The notes under the pieces are model-generated. The model did no database searches, was not told the DNA's origin, and was given only the letters and a program-made list of their open reading frames with translations. A stretch of DNA of 7,997 nt, from NCBI GenBank assembly GCA_963642145.1, contig CAVIFU010000059.1, forward strand, positions 1 to 7,997. Reading direction: 5' to 3'. Every line of letters begins with the position of its first letter. Position 1 is the first letter of the stretch. Below are positions 1-6,574 of the stretch, in pieces. Position numbers and translations under genes: made by a program. This DNA comes from Stercoripulliclostridium_A sp963642145. Lineage in GTDB: Bacteria > Bacillota > Clostridia > Christensenellales > DTU072.

Positions 1-44
1 ATAGATAATAACTCAACTCTTCACACTATTCTATTAAGTCATCC

Positions 45-149
45 TTTACCGTCGCCGTAGGCGATGTATATCACCGCAACCGTTAGGTTGTGTATATCAC
101 CGCGCGTTAGCGCGTATATCTCCGTCGCCGCAGGCGATGTATATCTCAC
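45..149. repeat. Array of four mini-hairpins with a constant TGTATATCACCG spacer
   Basis: Four units of about 22-26 bp lie in tandem. Each is a small inverted repeat followed by a nearly constant spacer. The arms are TCGCC/GGCGA (52-56 with 60-64), CAACC/GGTTG (77-81 with 86-90), CGCGC/GCGCG (101-105 with 110-114) and TCGCC/GGCGA (125-129 with 133-137). The loops are GTA, GTTA, GTTA and GCA. The spacers are TGTATATCACCG twice, then the variants TATATCTCCG and TGTATATCTCAC. The arms change sequence between units but keep pairing, so structure is conserved rather than sequence. The array abuts the stop codon of the lipoprotein gene. It has no U-tract, so it is not an ordinary terminator. Bases 1-44 hold nothing I recognise. 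Confidence 0.8.
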
Positions 150-3100
150 TACTGCCTAAATTCTATTCTTACGCCTACGGTTCCGTAGGAAGTCTTATCC
201 TCGGACAGAACAAAGCACTCGTTATTCAGGAATCCGACAGGGATGTTGTCTCGGGTGAAGGCAACTTTTACTGTCAAGGTGGGCTCTACGGTTTCGGACT
301 TATCGTAATAATCGAGATAGCTCCTCGTAAAGGCGTATTCGCCGACATATTCGACGCTTTCGGGTATGGTTATGGTCAGAACGGATACGTCGTTGAATGC
401 GCGACCGCCTATCGTTTTGAGCCCGTTGCAAAGGGTGATGTTCCTTATACTGTGTATGCTCGCAAAAGCTCCGTACGCTATACTCTCCGTATCCGTGACG
501 GTAACGCTTGCAAGGGATGACGGGACATTGACGTAATAATAGTTCGATCCCCCTTGCGCCGGTTGTTTGACCCATCCGGTGACGGCGGCATCCGAATAGG
601 TAAACATATAGCCTATGAGTCCGAACGCGCCTACCGCGCCTCTGTATGCGCCTATAAACGGCGTGACGAGCGTTGTGAGAGCGGTGCAACCGCGCAAAGT
701 GGTGTCCGCGATGACCGATACGGAATCGGGTATGGTGACGGAAGTTATACTCGTGTTGCCGTCAAACGTGCCGAAAAGCCCTACTACCGTGTTGCCGTCT
801 ATCTCTGACGGCACGGTGACTTCCGTATCCTTGCCGTGGTAGCCTACAAGCACGGCTTGGTTGTCGCGCGCGACGTAGTCGTACTCGGTGCCCGTAACGG
901 GTTTGTTGCGATTGATCGTGTAAGTATACTTTTTGCCGGAATTTGCCCACAATTTATGCCAACCGAACGGCAATTCTCTTTCGTTGCCGTTATTGTCGAG
1001 GGGCATGTCGGAATCGATGACAAACGCGCCTCCTATTTCGCCGAAAACAGTACTGCCTACGGAAACGAGAGTGGCGGGAAGGCGGGCAGAAGTCAAGCTC
1101 GTATCGCCCTCGAAAGCGTAGGCGCCGAGAGTTCTGAGTCCGACATTGAGTTCCGCCGTAGTCAGCGCGGTGCATCCGGCAAAAGCCGATTCTCCTATGC
1201 TCCTAAGCGAAGAAGGATAATTTATTGACGTGAGCGCGGTGCAGTTTTTGAATGCGTTTGCCCCTATCGATTCCAGCGTATCGGGTAAAATTACCGACGT
1301 CAACGTTGTATTGCCGACAAAAACGCCATCGTTTATCGTTACCACGCCTGTGGGGACGGCGTAAGTCGTAGCGGTTTTGGATGAAGGGTACAACGCAAGA
1401 GTCGCTCCGCCCGCGCCGAACAGCACTCCGTCCACGGATTTGAAATACGGATTTCCTTCGGGCACGGTTATCGCGCGCAAGGCGCTGTCGCCTTTGAATG
1501 AGGTTCCGCTCAAAGTACTCGTGTTTACCGAAAACGTTACGTTCGTAAGGCTTGAACAATAGGCAAAAGCCTCGTCGCCGACGGTGGCAAGAGCCGATCC
1601 GAATGTGACCTCCGTAAGCCCGTTGCACCCGTAAAAGGCGCTTGCGGCAACGGTATTTACGCTATCCGGCAACGTCAGCGACGTTAGCTCTTGGCATCCG
1701 TAAAACGCCGATTTGCCTATCTCGGTGACGGCGGATTCGCCGAAATCTATCTCGCTCAGCATTTTGCAATCGTAGAAAGTACCTTCGGATACGGCGTTGA
1801 GCGCGCTCGGCATCGTAAACGCGGTAAGCACGGAACAATCGCGGAAAGCGGAGTTGCCTATCTTGCAAACCGTATTCGGAAGACTAAGCCCGTCGGATTT
1901 GAGTTTAACGCATGATTTGAAGGCTCTTGCGCCGATCTCCGTCAGTCCTTGCGGAAGAGTTATCGAAGCAAGCTTAATGCAGTTCTCGAAAGCGGACTCG
2001 GGGATAATCGTAACGCTCGCGGGAACGGTTATCTTTTCCAAGCCGGTGCAGTTCATCGCAAAGCCTACGCCGAGCGTGGTAACGCTATCGGGTAAAGATA
2101 ACGTTTTGAGCGCTTTGCAGAAGGCGAAAGCTTTTTCGCCGACGGCGGTAATATCACTGCCGAACGTCACGCTTGTCAGCGCGCTCATATATCCGAACGC
2201 GTTTTGAGGTATGGACGTGATGCCCGCGCCTACCGTCAGATCGGTAGCGCCGTTACACATGTAGAAAGCGGATTCTCCGAGTTCCGTGACGGTATTCGGT
2301 ATAACTATCGATTTGAGCGATTGGCAGTAGTAGAACGCGAACGCGCCTATCTTGCGAACGCCGTTTTCACCGTTTGCGCGCAAGGCAAGCGACGTCATGC
2401 CGATGCAACGGTAAAACGCCTTTTCCCCTATCTCGGTAACGGATTCCGACACGGAGAAAGCAACAAGCTTGGTGCAATCGGCAAACGCTCTCGCGCCTAT
2501 ATACTCCGCGCCCGGCGCAACAGCCGTCGTAAGTGCGGAGCATCCGCTGAATAGATCTTCCTCTATACGTTTGAGTTCCGTCGGAAGTTGGGCGGAAACA
2601 AGGGCTTTGCACCCCGAAAACGCTCCCGCGCCGATTTCGGTCACGGAATTGGAAAACTTGACTGTTGTAAGCGACGTGCAATTCTCGAACGCGCGCGCGC
2701 CTATACTCTTATACTTGGATCCTTTGGGGAAAGTCACGCTCGTAAGGACGGTATCGTCCTTGAACAGTTCATCCCCTATGCCTACGATGTCTACGCCGTT
2801 GATTTGCAGCGGTAACGAAAGCTCTTTGGACTTTTTGCCGTCCTCGGTAAGACTCGTCAGTATGCCGTCCTTAACGTTAAAATATGTATCGGAATTTTTG
2901 AGCGTCCATTTGGCGTAAACGGTCATGTCACGCGTAACGACCGTATCTTGCGTAAACGTCGTTTGGTATGAAGTATCCGTGTACCAGCCTTCAAACGTAT
3001 AGTCGGCGCGCTCGGGATTAGTCGGTAAAGTGAATTCGACTCCCGACCTTACCCTTATCGATTTGACGGCGCTACCGCCCGTGGAATCGAACGTAATAAC

Positions 3101-3418
3101 GTAGCTTTGCGGTTCGGGGTTGATTATCTCCAACCAATGCGCGTATACGGTAATGTCGGCAATAACGGATGTCTTTTCGTTGAACGGTTGCGTCCATACG
3201 CCGTCATCCAAATACCAGCCCTCGAAGCGATAACCGGATTTTTTGGGAGCCTCGGGAAGAACGAGTCTTCCGCCCCTATTGACGGTTGCCGTAGAATAGA
3301 CTTGACCGTCTACGGAATAGGTTACTTTGTATTTACCCTCCGCCGTGCAGGAACATAAAACCATCGCCACGCAAGCGATAACGAGCAAGACGGCAATTAA
3401 AAGCGATTTTCTATGCAT
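149..3418 (-). CDS. BspA-type leucine-rich-repeat lipoprotein with two InlB B-repeats
   Basis: This is a predicted cell-surface lipoprotein of 1089 residues. Residues 1-23 form a signal peptide (His-Arg-Lys, then a hydrophobic core), and LCSC gives a plausible lipobox with the lipidated Cys at 24. Two InlB/Listeria-Bacteroides B-repeats follow at about 29-95 and 104-171; both contain FEGWY and end in VYA(H/K)W. From about 221 to 792 runs a long series of BspA-type repeats of about 23 residues, built as 'L..I.LP..V..IG..AF.GC', including a DGVLF insert near 663. A second block (about 845-1030) begins with a VPSEIDG segment and returns to the repeats. There is no LPXTG or SLH anchor, which fits lipid anchoring. 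BspA and InlB relatives bind host or bacterial surfaces; adhesion is inferred. The ATG at 3416-3418 is chosen because AGGAG (3423-3427) lies just upstream; an in-frame GTG at 3433 would place this site inside the gene. Confidence 0.93.
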   Translation of the reverse strand: MHRKSLLIAVLLVIACVAMVLCSCTAEGKYKVTYSVDGQVYSTATVNRGGRLVLPEAPKKSGYRFEGWYLDDGVWTQPFNEKTSVIADITVYAHWLEIINPEPQSYVITFDSTGGSAVKSIRVRSGVEFTLPTNPERADYTFEGWYTDTSYQTTFTQDTVVTRDMTVYAKWTLKNSDTYFNVKDGILTSLTEDGKKSKELSLPLQINGVDIVGIGDELFKDDTVLTSVTFPKGSKYKSIGARAFENCTSLTTVKFSNSVTEIGAGAFSGCKALVSAQLPTELKRIEEDLFSGCSALTTAVAPGAEYIGARAFADCTKLVAFSVSESVTEIGEKAFYRCIGMTSLALRANGENGVRKIGAFAFYYCQSLKSIVIPNTVTELGESAFYMCNGATDLTVGAGITSIPQNAFGYMSALTSVTFGSDITAVGEKAFAFCKALKTLSLPDSVTTLGVGFAMNCTGLEKITVPASVTIIPESAFENCIKLASITLPQGLTEIGARAFKSCVKLKSDGLSLPNTVCKIGNSAFRDCSVLTAFTMPSALNAVSEGTFYDCKMLSEIDFGESAVTEIGKSAFYGCQELTSLTLPDSVNTVAASAFYGCNGLTEVTFGSALATVGDEAFAYCSSLTNVTFSVNTSTLSGTSFKGDSALRAITVPEGNPYFKSVDGVLFGAGGATLALYPSSKTATTYAVPTGVVTINDGVFVGNTTLTSVILPDTLESIGANAFKNCTALTSINYPSSLRSIGESAFAGCTALTTAELNVGLRTLGAYAFEGDTSLTSARLPATLVSVGSTVFGEIGGAFVIDSDMPLDNNGNERELPFGWHKLWANSGKKYTYTINRNKPVTGTEYDYVARDNQAVLVGYHGKDTEVTVPSEIDGNTVVGLFGTFDGNTSITSVTIPDSVSVIADTTLRGCTALTTLVTPFIGAYRGAVGAFGLIGYMFTYSDAAVTGWVKQPAQGGSNYYYVNVPSSLASVTVTDTESIAYGAFASIHSIRNITLCNGLKTIGGRAFNDVSVLTITIPESVEYVGEYAFTRSYLDYYDKSETVEPTLTVKVAFTRDNIPVGFLNNECFVLSEDKTSYGTVGVRIEFRQ

Positions 3419-3422
3419 ATAA

Positions 3423-3427
3423 CTCCT
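3423..3427 (-). promoter_or_regulatory. Ribosome binding site AGGAG deciding the lipoprotein start
   Basis: AGGAG lies four bases before the ATG at 3416-3418 on the minus strand. It falls inside the reading frame that would open at the upstream GTG (3431-3433). The GTG has no comparable site and lies only a few bases from the predicted transcription start. The ATG also gives a cleaner signal peptide, starting MHRK. Confidence 0.75.
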
Positions 3428-3447
3428 ATACACCCTTTCCGATATTT

Positions 3448-3476
3448 ATTATAGCGGTGCTTTATACAAAAGTCAA
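3448..3476 (-). promoter_or_regulatory. Near-consensus sigma-A promoter of the lipoprotein gene
   Basis: On the minus strand TTGACT (3471-3476) and TATAAT (3448-3453) are separated by exactly 17 bp (3454-3470). The -10 is perfect and the -35 matches five of six consensus bases. Transcription would start near 3441, giving a leader of only about 24 nt before the ATG, with room for little besides the ribosome binding site. This promoter lies downstream of the zinc-ribbon terminator, so the lipoprotein gene is an independent unit and probably well transcribed. Confidence 0.85.
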
Positions 3477-3527
3477 CCCGGAGAGTTATCTATTAGTTTA
3501 TAGTATCCTCTTAAACCTACCAACCAA

Positions 3528-3570
3528 ATATACACGCCACTTCGTGTCGCGGTGATATACATCGCTTGCG
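3528..3570. repeat. Second mini-hairpin repeat, inverted relative to the left array
   Basis: The plus strand carries CGGTGATATACATCG (3550-3564), the reverse complement of the CGATGTATATCACCG motif of the left array. Small inverted repeats flank it: CGCCAC/GTGTCG around TTC at 3535-3549 (one mismatch) and CGC/GCG around TT at 3563-3570. A degraded spacer (ATATACA, 3528-3534) follows on the far side. This copy lies just beyond the zinc-ribbon terminator, so on the transcribed strand both arrays occupy 3' positions, but in opposite sense. Confidence 0.7.
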
Positions 3571-3605
3571 TATAAAAAATATAGGAGCTGACGCTCCTAT
3601 ATTTT
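3571..3605 (-). terminator. Rho-independent terminator of the zinc-ribbon gene
   Basis: A perfect 13-bp stem (3576-3588 with 3593-3605) closes on a TGAC/GTCA tetraloop. On the minus strand the stem's 3' arm runs directly into TTTTTT and TATA. The stop codon of the zinc-ribbon gene (3597-3599) is inside the 5' arm, so the last three codons and the stop form part of the hairpin. It should also end transcription from the operon upstream. Confidence 0.9.
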
Positions 3606-3749
3606 GCTAAATCTATCGTTACTGCACTTGGGGCAGGGAGGGCACTTATCGCCTTCACCCAAAGTGACGGTAGTGTGGCAATTGGTGCAAGAATAGTCGC
3701 CTTTGCCGGGTTTTTCGCCTGTCTTAACGATACAATTACAGTTTTTCAT
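3597..3749 (-). CDS. Small zinc-ribbon protein (50 aa)
   Basis: A 50-residue protein translated from ATG at 3747-3749, after AGGAGG (3756-3761) with a six-base gap, an excellent start. It begins MKNCNC and has cysteines at 4, 6, 21, 24, 36, 39 and 42. C21-x2-C24 and C39-x2-C42 (CPKC) form a typical zinc-ribbon pair of knuckles. The segment 'TGEKPGKGDYSC' followed by 'CPPCPKC' resembles the small ribbon proteins annotated as zinc-ribbon-containing in many Firmicutes; in those I recall Leu at the position of Cys36. No catalytic residues are visible, and a nucleic-acid or protein-binding role would be a guess. It lies 63 bp after dtd and may be read through from that operon. The stop codon sits inside the terminator stem. 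Confidence 0.85.
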   Translation of the reverse strand: MKNCNCIVKTGEKPGKGDYSCTNCHTTVTLGEGDKCPPCPKCSNDRFSKI

Positions 3750-3812
3750 ATTTAGCCTCCTAATTGTTTACTCTTAGCTTGCGCAAAAGTTCAAAAAGGA
3801 TACGACTGAATA

Positions 3813-4250
3813 TTATATTTGCAAAATTATCGTTACCGGTCCGACGTTAACCTGAGATATGCGCATATCGGCGCCGAATACGCCGTAAGAGACGGGTACG
3901 CCTTCGGCTCGGAGAGTGCTTCCGAACAGTTCATAGAGCTCGTGCGCTTTCTCGGGGGATTCGGCTCCGGTGAAGTCCGGGCGGTTGCCGTGCGAGCAAT
4001 CGGCGCATAGCGTGAATTGCGAAACGACTAAGCATTCATAGCCCATATCGAGCACGGAATAATTCATTTTGCCGTTTTCGTCCTCGAAAATGCGCATTTT
4101 GGATACCTTACGCGCGTATTTGACGGCTTGTTCTGCCGTATCTCCCGAATCTACGCCGAAGTAAATCACAAGCCCCTTGCCTATTGCGGATATTTGTTTG
4201 CCGTCTACGGACAATTCCGCCTCCGATACTCTTTGCACTACGGCTTTCAT
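3813..4250 (-). CDS. dtd: D-aminoacyl-tRNA deacylase
   Basis: This 145-residue cytoplasmic enzyme hydrolyses D-aminoacyl-tRNA (classically D-Tyr-tRNA) and also glycine mischarged on tRNA-Ala, keeping D-amino acids and misacylated glycine out of translation. Its length is normal for the family and the whole chain aligns by eye with E. coli Dtd: MKAVVQRV at the start, the SQFTL motif near 77-81, CADCSHGNRPDFTGAESP in the middle, and the Gly-cisPro motif near the end as NVGPVT. The family usually has NDGPVT, so Asp is replaced by Val while the essential Gly-Pro is intact. The start codon overlaps the kinase stop codon as ATGA, and AAGGAG (4259-4264) lies eight bases upstream, so translation is coupled to the kinase. 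The link to a two-component system is probably transcriptional convenience. Confidence 0.95.
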   Translation of the reverse strand: MKAVVQRVSEAELSVDGKQISAIGKGLVIYFGVDSGDTAEQAVKYARKVSKMRIFEDENGKMNYSVLDMGYECLVVSQFTLCADCSHGNRPDFTGAESPEKAHELYELFGSTLRAEGVPVSYGVFGADMRISQVNVGPVTIILQI

Positions 4251-5608
4251 TTGACGTTCTCCTTTACCTTGTATGCGTTGAAAAATACGTCAAACTCGGT
4301 ATACTTGCCCTCTTCCCCGGCGCAACGTATCTCTGCGCCGTGCTTATCGCATATAGCCTTGGCAATGCTAAGCCCGAGTCCGAAACTCGAAGAATTCGTA
4401 GCTTGCGTTCTTGCCGTATCTCCCTTGTAGAATCTGTCGAAAACGTGCGCCCTATCCTCTTCCTTCATGCCGCTGCCGCTGTTGACTACGGATAGTCGCA
4501 CTTGGTTCTTGGATAACTCTTTGAGTTCCACGCTTATATGACCGCCGTTCGGCGTGTACTTGACGGCGTTATCGAGCAAAATAAGCACAAGTCTTTCGAG
4601 CATCGATTTATCTCCGCTGACGGTAATGCCGTCCTCGATGGCGTCTTCCATAACGATATTCTTTTCAAAGCACAACGCGTCGGTCGAAAGCACGCCGCCG
4701 GATACCGTTTCGCTCAAATCGACGTCGGTAAACACCGGCGTTTCCGCCTGTTCGAGTCGTGAAAGCTCCAACATGTCCATAATCAGCACGTTCATGCGTT
4801 TGACCTGATCCTCGATGGAATCGAGCCATTTGGCGTTATCGGCAACGGTGGAGTCGGGCTCCGACTGTATAACGCTGAGGTTCGCAGATATTATGGTAAG
4901 CGGAGTTTTGAGCTCATGCGAAGCGTTGGCGGTGAGAGTGCGCTCCTTCTCGATATTGGCTTTGATGGGTTCGAACGCCTTCTCCGAAAGCAGATAGGCA
5001 AGCAAAATTACTGCGACCAAAGAGCATACGTAAGCAACGCCGTACCATATCGCGCTGTTGCGCAACATGACGTACTCGGAGCTGTAATCATAGAAAGCGT
5101 AGTAATGTATTCCTTGGTCTTCCGTGTCGTATACGCGGTACCTTCTGCCGTTAAGCTTGAAGGAGTCGCTGTCTTTGTTTACGGTTTCGATGGTTTTGTT
5201 GACGATTTCTTCGACGTCGTCGTAATCGTTGAGGAAGGGAAAATCGGCGTACAGCCTGTAATAATCTACGGCGCCGTCACGTCCGACGGAGAACACCGCG
5301 CATCCGACGGTAGCCGCTCTGAATTCCTCGGTGGCGGAATCTTGACGGAAGGCATTCCCCCTACTATACTCTTTGTTTGCGCCGACTGCGGTAACATAAC
5401 GCAAAGCCGTATTTATCTTGCTCATAGTGGTGCGGTAAGAGATACTCCACAAAAAGATAAACATTATGAGCAACAGCACCGCCGTGATGTGATGGCAGGC
5501 AAGTATGAACTTGACGCGCAACTCCGTAAGCGGATCTTTGTAAATCTTTAATTTTTGGTTGCGCCCGAACAGCAACGGCTTGCGGACGCGCTTCTCTTTA
5601 TTGCTCAT
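4247..5608 (-). CDS. Membrane sensor histidine kinase without HAMP domain
   Basis: The 453-residue kinase has transmembrane segments near 33-56 and 188-207, flanking an extracytoplasmic sensor of about 130 residues that matches no domain I recognise. Only about 22 residues separate the second helix from the H box (ASHELKTPLT, phosphoacceptor His231), too few for a HAMP domain. The ATPase domain has an N box (LLDNAVKYTP, Asn347), a G1 box reading NSGSG (376-380, Asn instead of the usual Asp), an F box (HVFDRFYKGD, 388-397) and a G2 box GLGL (410-413). It overlaps the response regulator by 11 bp and dtd by 4 bp. AAGG lies directly against its ATG, a poor ribosome binding site, so it probably depends on translation of the regulator. 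It should phosphorylate the neighbouring regulator; the signal is unknown. Confidence 0.95.
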   Translation of the reverse strand: MSNKEKRVRKPLLFGRNQKLKIYKDPLTELRVKFILACHHITAVLLLIMFIFLWSISYRTTMSKINTALRYVTAVGANKEYSRGNAFRQDSATEEFRAATVGCAVFSVGRDGAVDYYRLYADFPFLNDYDDVEEIVNKTIETVNKDSDSFKLNGRRYRVYDTEDQGIHYYAFYDYSSEYVMLRNSAIWYGVAYVCSLVAVILLAYLLSEKAFEPIKANIEKERTLTANASHELKTPLTIISANLSVIQSEPDSTVADNAKWLDSIEDQVKRMNVLIMDMLELSRLEQAETPVFTDVDLSETVSGGVLSTDALCFEKNIVMEDAIEDGITVSGDKSMLERLVLILLDNAVKYTPNGGHISVELKELSKNQVRLSVVNSGSGMKEEDRAHVFDRFYKGDTARTQATNSSSFGLGLSIAKAICDKHGAEIRCAGEEGKYTEFDVFFNAYKVKENVK

Positions 5609-6287
5609 CCTTATTCATTTTGAGTCTGTATCCTACTCCGCGCACCGCTTCTATCGTGAAGTCCGCGCCGATATGCGCAAGCTTCTTGCGGATAAACGAA
5701 AGATAGACCTCTAAGTTATTGGAGCTGAAATCGTTATCGAGCCCCCATACGCGCATGATCATATCTTCCTTTTCGGATACGAAGTTGCTACGCTCGAACA
5801 AATATTTGAGTATGCCGAGCTCCTTGGCTGACAGCTGAACCTCTTTGTCGGCAGTGCGTATCGCCGACGCCGAAAGATCCAAAGTGACATTGCCGTACTC
5901 CAAGCAATTATCTATCTGTAACTTCCCCTGACCGCGCCTTGTAAGCGCTCTGACGCGAGCCATAAGCTCCGCCATGCTGAACGGCTTAGCCAAATAATCG
6001 TCCGCGCCGAAATCGAGTCCGCTGACTTTGTTCTTCTCGTCCGCAAGCGCGGTAAGTAATAATACGGGCGTTTCCACCTTTTCTTTACGCAGGGCTTTGA
6101 GCACCTCGAATCCGTTCATTTTGGGCATAAGGACGTCAAGAATGATAAGATCGTACGCGCCGGTCCTGCCGTACTCCAAGCCGTCGGCGCCGTTGTAGAC
6201 AGCCTCTACTTCATAGTGCTCTTTGCGGAACATATTGACGAGAGCGTACGACAACGCTCTTTCGTCTTCGACAAGTAATAAACGCAT
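5598..6287 (-). CDS. OmpR/PhoB-family response regulator
   Basis: A 229-residue DNA-binding regulator. The receiver domain (about 1-117) shows the acidic pair Glu7-Asp8 (LLLVEDE), phosphoacceptor Asp51 (LIILDVLMP), Thr79 (LLLTA) and Lys101 (AKPF). The C-terminal winged helix (about 128-225) has the family's recognition-helix region (SSNNLEVYLSFIRKKL) and ends VRGVGYRL. The start is ATG at 6285-6287, preceded by GGGAGGTG (6294-6301) at good spacing. An in-frame ATG at 6314 would add nine residues before the conserved MRLLLVEDE and has no such site. It is first in an overlapping set with the kinase and dtd. A tandem TTAATA repeat in its promoter suggests autoregulation. I cannot tell which pathway it controls; it resembles many clostridial orphan pairs. 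Confidence 0.96.
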   Translation of the reverse strand: MRLLLVEDERALSYALVNMFRKEHYEVEAVYNGADGLEYGRTGAYDLIILDVLMPKMNGFEVLKALRKEKVETPVLLLTALADEKNKVSGLDFGADDYLAKPFSMAELMARVRALTRRGQGKLQIDNCLEYGNVTLDLSASAIRTADKEVQLSAKELGILKYLFERSNFVSEKEDMIMRVWGLDNDFSSNNLEVYLSFIRKKLAHIGADFTIEAVRGVGYRLKMNKDEQ

Positions 6288-6293
6288 AATGCA

Positions 6294-6301
6294 CACCTCC
6301 C
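6294..6301 (-). promoter_or_regulatory. Ribosome binding site GGGAGGTG deciding the regulator start
   Basis: GGGAGGTG lies six bases before the ATG at 6285-6287. The alternative ATG at 6312-6314 is upstream of this site and lies close to the predicted transcription start, so initiation at 6287 is strongly preferred. Confidence 0.8.
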
Positions 6302-6319
6302 GTTGTTTATACATTACAT

Positions 6320-6349
6320 TTTATACTACGATTATTAAATTTGTATTAA
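6320..6349 (-). promoter_or_regulatory. Putative regulator-operon promoter with OmpR-type direct repeat
   Basis: On the minus strand TTAATA (6344-6349), five bases CAAAT, and TTAATA again (6333-6338) form a direct repeat with 11-bp spacing, the geometry bound by dimers of OmpR/PhoB-family regulators. TATAAA (6320-6325) is a candidate -10. The distal TTAATA is 18 bp from it, where a -35 would be, and is a poor -35 on its own. That combination fits an activated or autoregulated promoter. AT-rich DNA can form such repeats by chance, so this is suggestive only. Confidence 0.45.
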
Positions 6350-6350
6350 G

Positions 6351-6376
6351 AAATGAGCCGCCCGTACGAACGACTC
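6351..6376 (-). terminator. Terminator-like hairpin ending the structured RNA
   Basis: On the minus strand, bases 6376-6355 fold into a 9-bp stem with three wobble pairs around a GUAC loop (GAGUCG arm against CGGCUC), followed by AUUUCUUAAUA. The U-tract is imperfect. The loop region carries UUCGUA, as does the terminator at 6631-6662. It could be a full terminator for the RNA at 6355-6570 or an attenuator before the regulator operon. Confidence 0.5.
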
Positions 6377-6570
6377 TCCTAACTTAATCCCAAATACAGC
6401 AGGCGCCTACCGCGGATTGACAAACCCGCATAAGTGCAGGGTGGGCGAACTACCACTCCCTTTTGTCTTCCCCTTGCGTCGAGTTGCCTCGGGGGGCTTG
6501 ACATTATGAGTCGGACGCGTAAGCCCTTTTTGATTGTCGGGGTTCCGCATCGCACGGTAAGCGTCTACAT
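6355..6570 (-). ncRNA. Structured noncoding RNA or leader, possibly raiA-motif-like
   Basis: No protein gene is visible here, but the minus strand shows a strong promoter and a dense fold. A long-range stem joins both ends: CGCUUACC (6556-6563) with GGUAGGCG (6404-6411), GCGGA (6544-6548) with UCCGC (6412-6416), and GACAA (6534-6538) with UUGUC (6419-6423). Inside are GGGCUU/AAGCCC (6521-6526 with 6494-6499), a CGAG-GCAA-CUCG hairpin with a GNRA loop (6480-6491), and ACCC-U-GCA/UGC-GGGU (6424-6442). GCGUC (6514-6518) can pair with GACGC (6476-6480) as a possible pseudoknot. Length (about 215 nt) and branching look like a large clostridial ncRNA. The raiA motif is my leading guess, from memory of length and style only; 6S RNA is the alternative. 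It lies 70 bp before the regulator gene, so it could also be a long 5' leader. Confidence 0.6.
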
Positions 6571-6574
6571 TAGT

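Noticed and set aside
45..149. Possible CRISPR array
   Set aside because: Units are only 22-26 bp, the constant part is 10-12 bp, and the variable parts are self-complementary hairpin arms rather than spacers; no cas genes are seen.
3419..3433. GTG at 3433 as the lipoprotein start
   Set aside because: It would put the AGGAG site inside the gene and lengthen the signal peptide with YRSY; the ATG at 3418 has the ribosome binding site.
3473..3658. A 61-codon minus-strand frame overlapping the zinc-ribbon gene
   Set aside because: It runs through the terminator, the hairpin repeat and the lipoprotein promoter, and competes with a frame that has ideal start signals and cysteine knuckles.
3812..3817. 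TATAAT at the end of dtd as a promoter for the zinc-ribbon gene
   Set aside because: At 16-18 bp upstream the minus strand reads GC-rich sequence with no -35 resemblance, so a promoter here is not supported; read-through from dtd is simpler.
4916..5551. A 211-codon open frame on the plus strand
   Set aside because: It is antisense to the histidine kinase, has no recognisable domain or ribosome binding site, and such long shadow frames are expected from the codon usage of the kinase.
6424..6460. GGGTGG on the plus strand resembling a T-box antiterminator motif
   Set aside because: The T-box needs a GGUACCRCG-like continuation and a tRNA-synthetase or amino-acid gene downstream on the same strand; neither is present, and the RNA evidence is on the minus strand.
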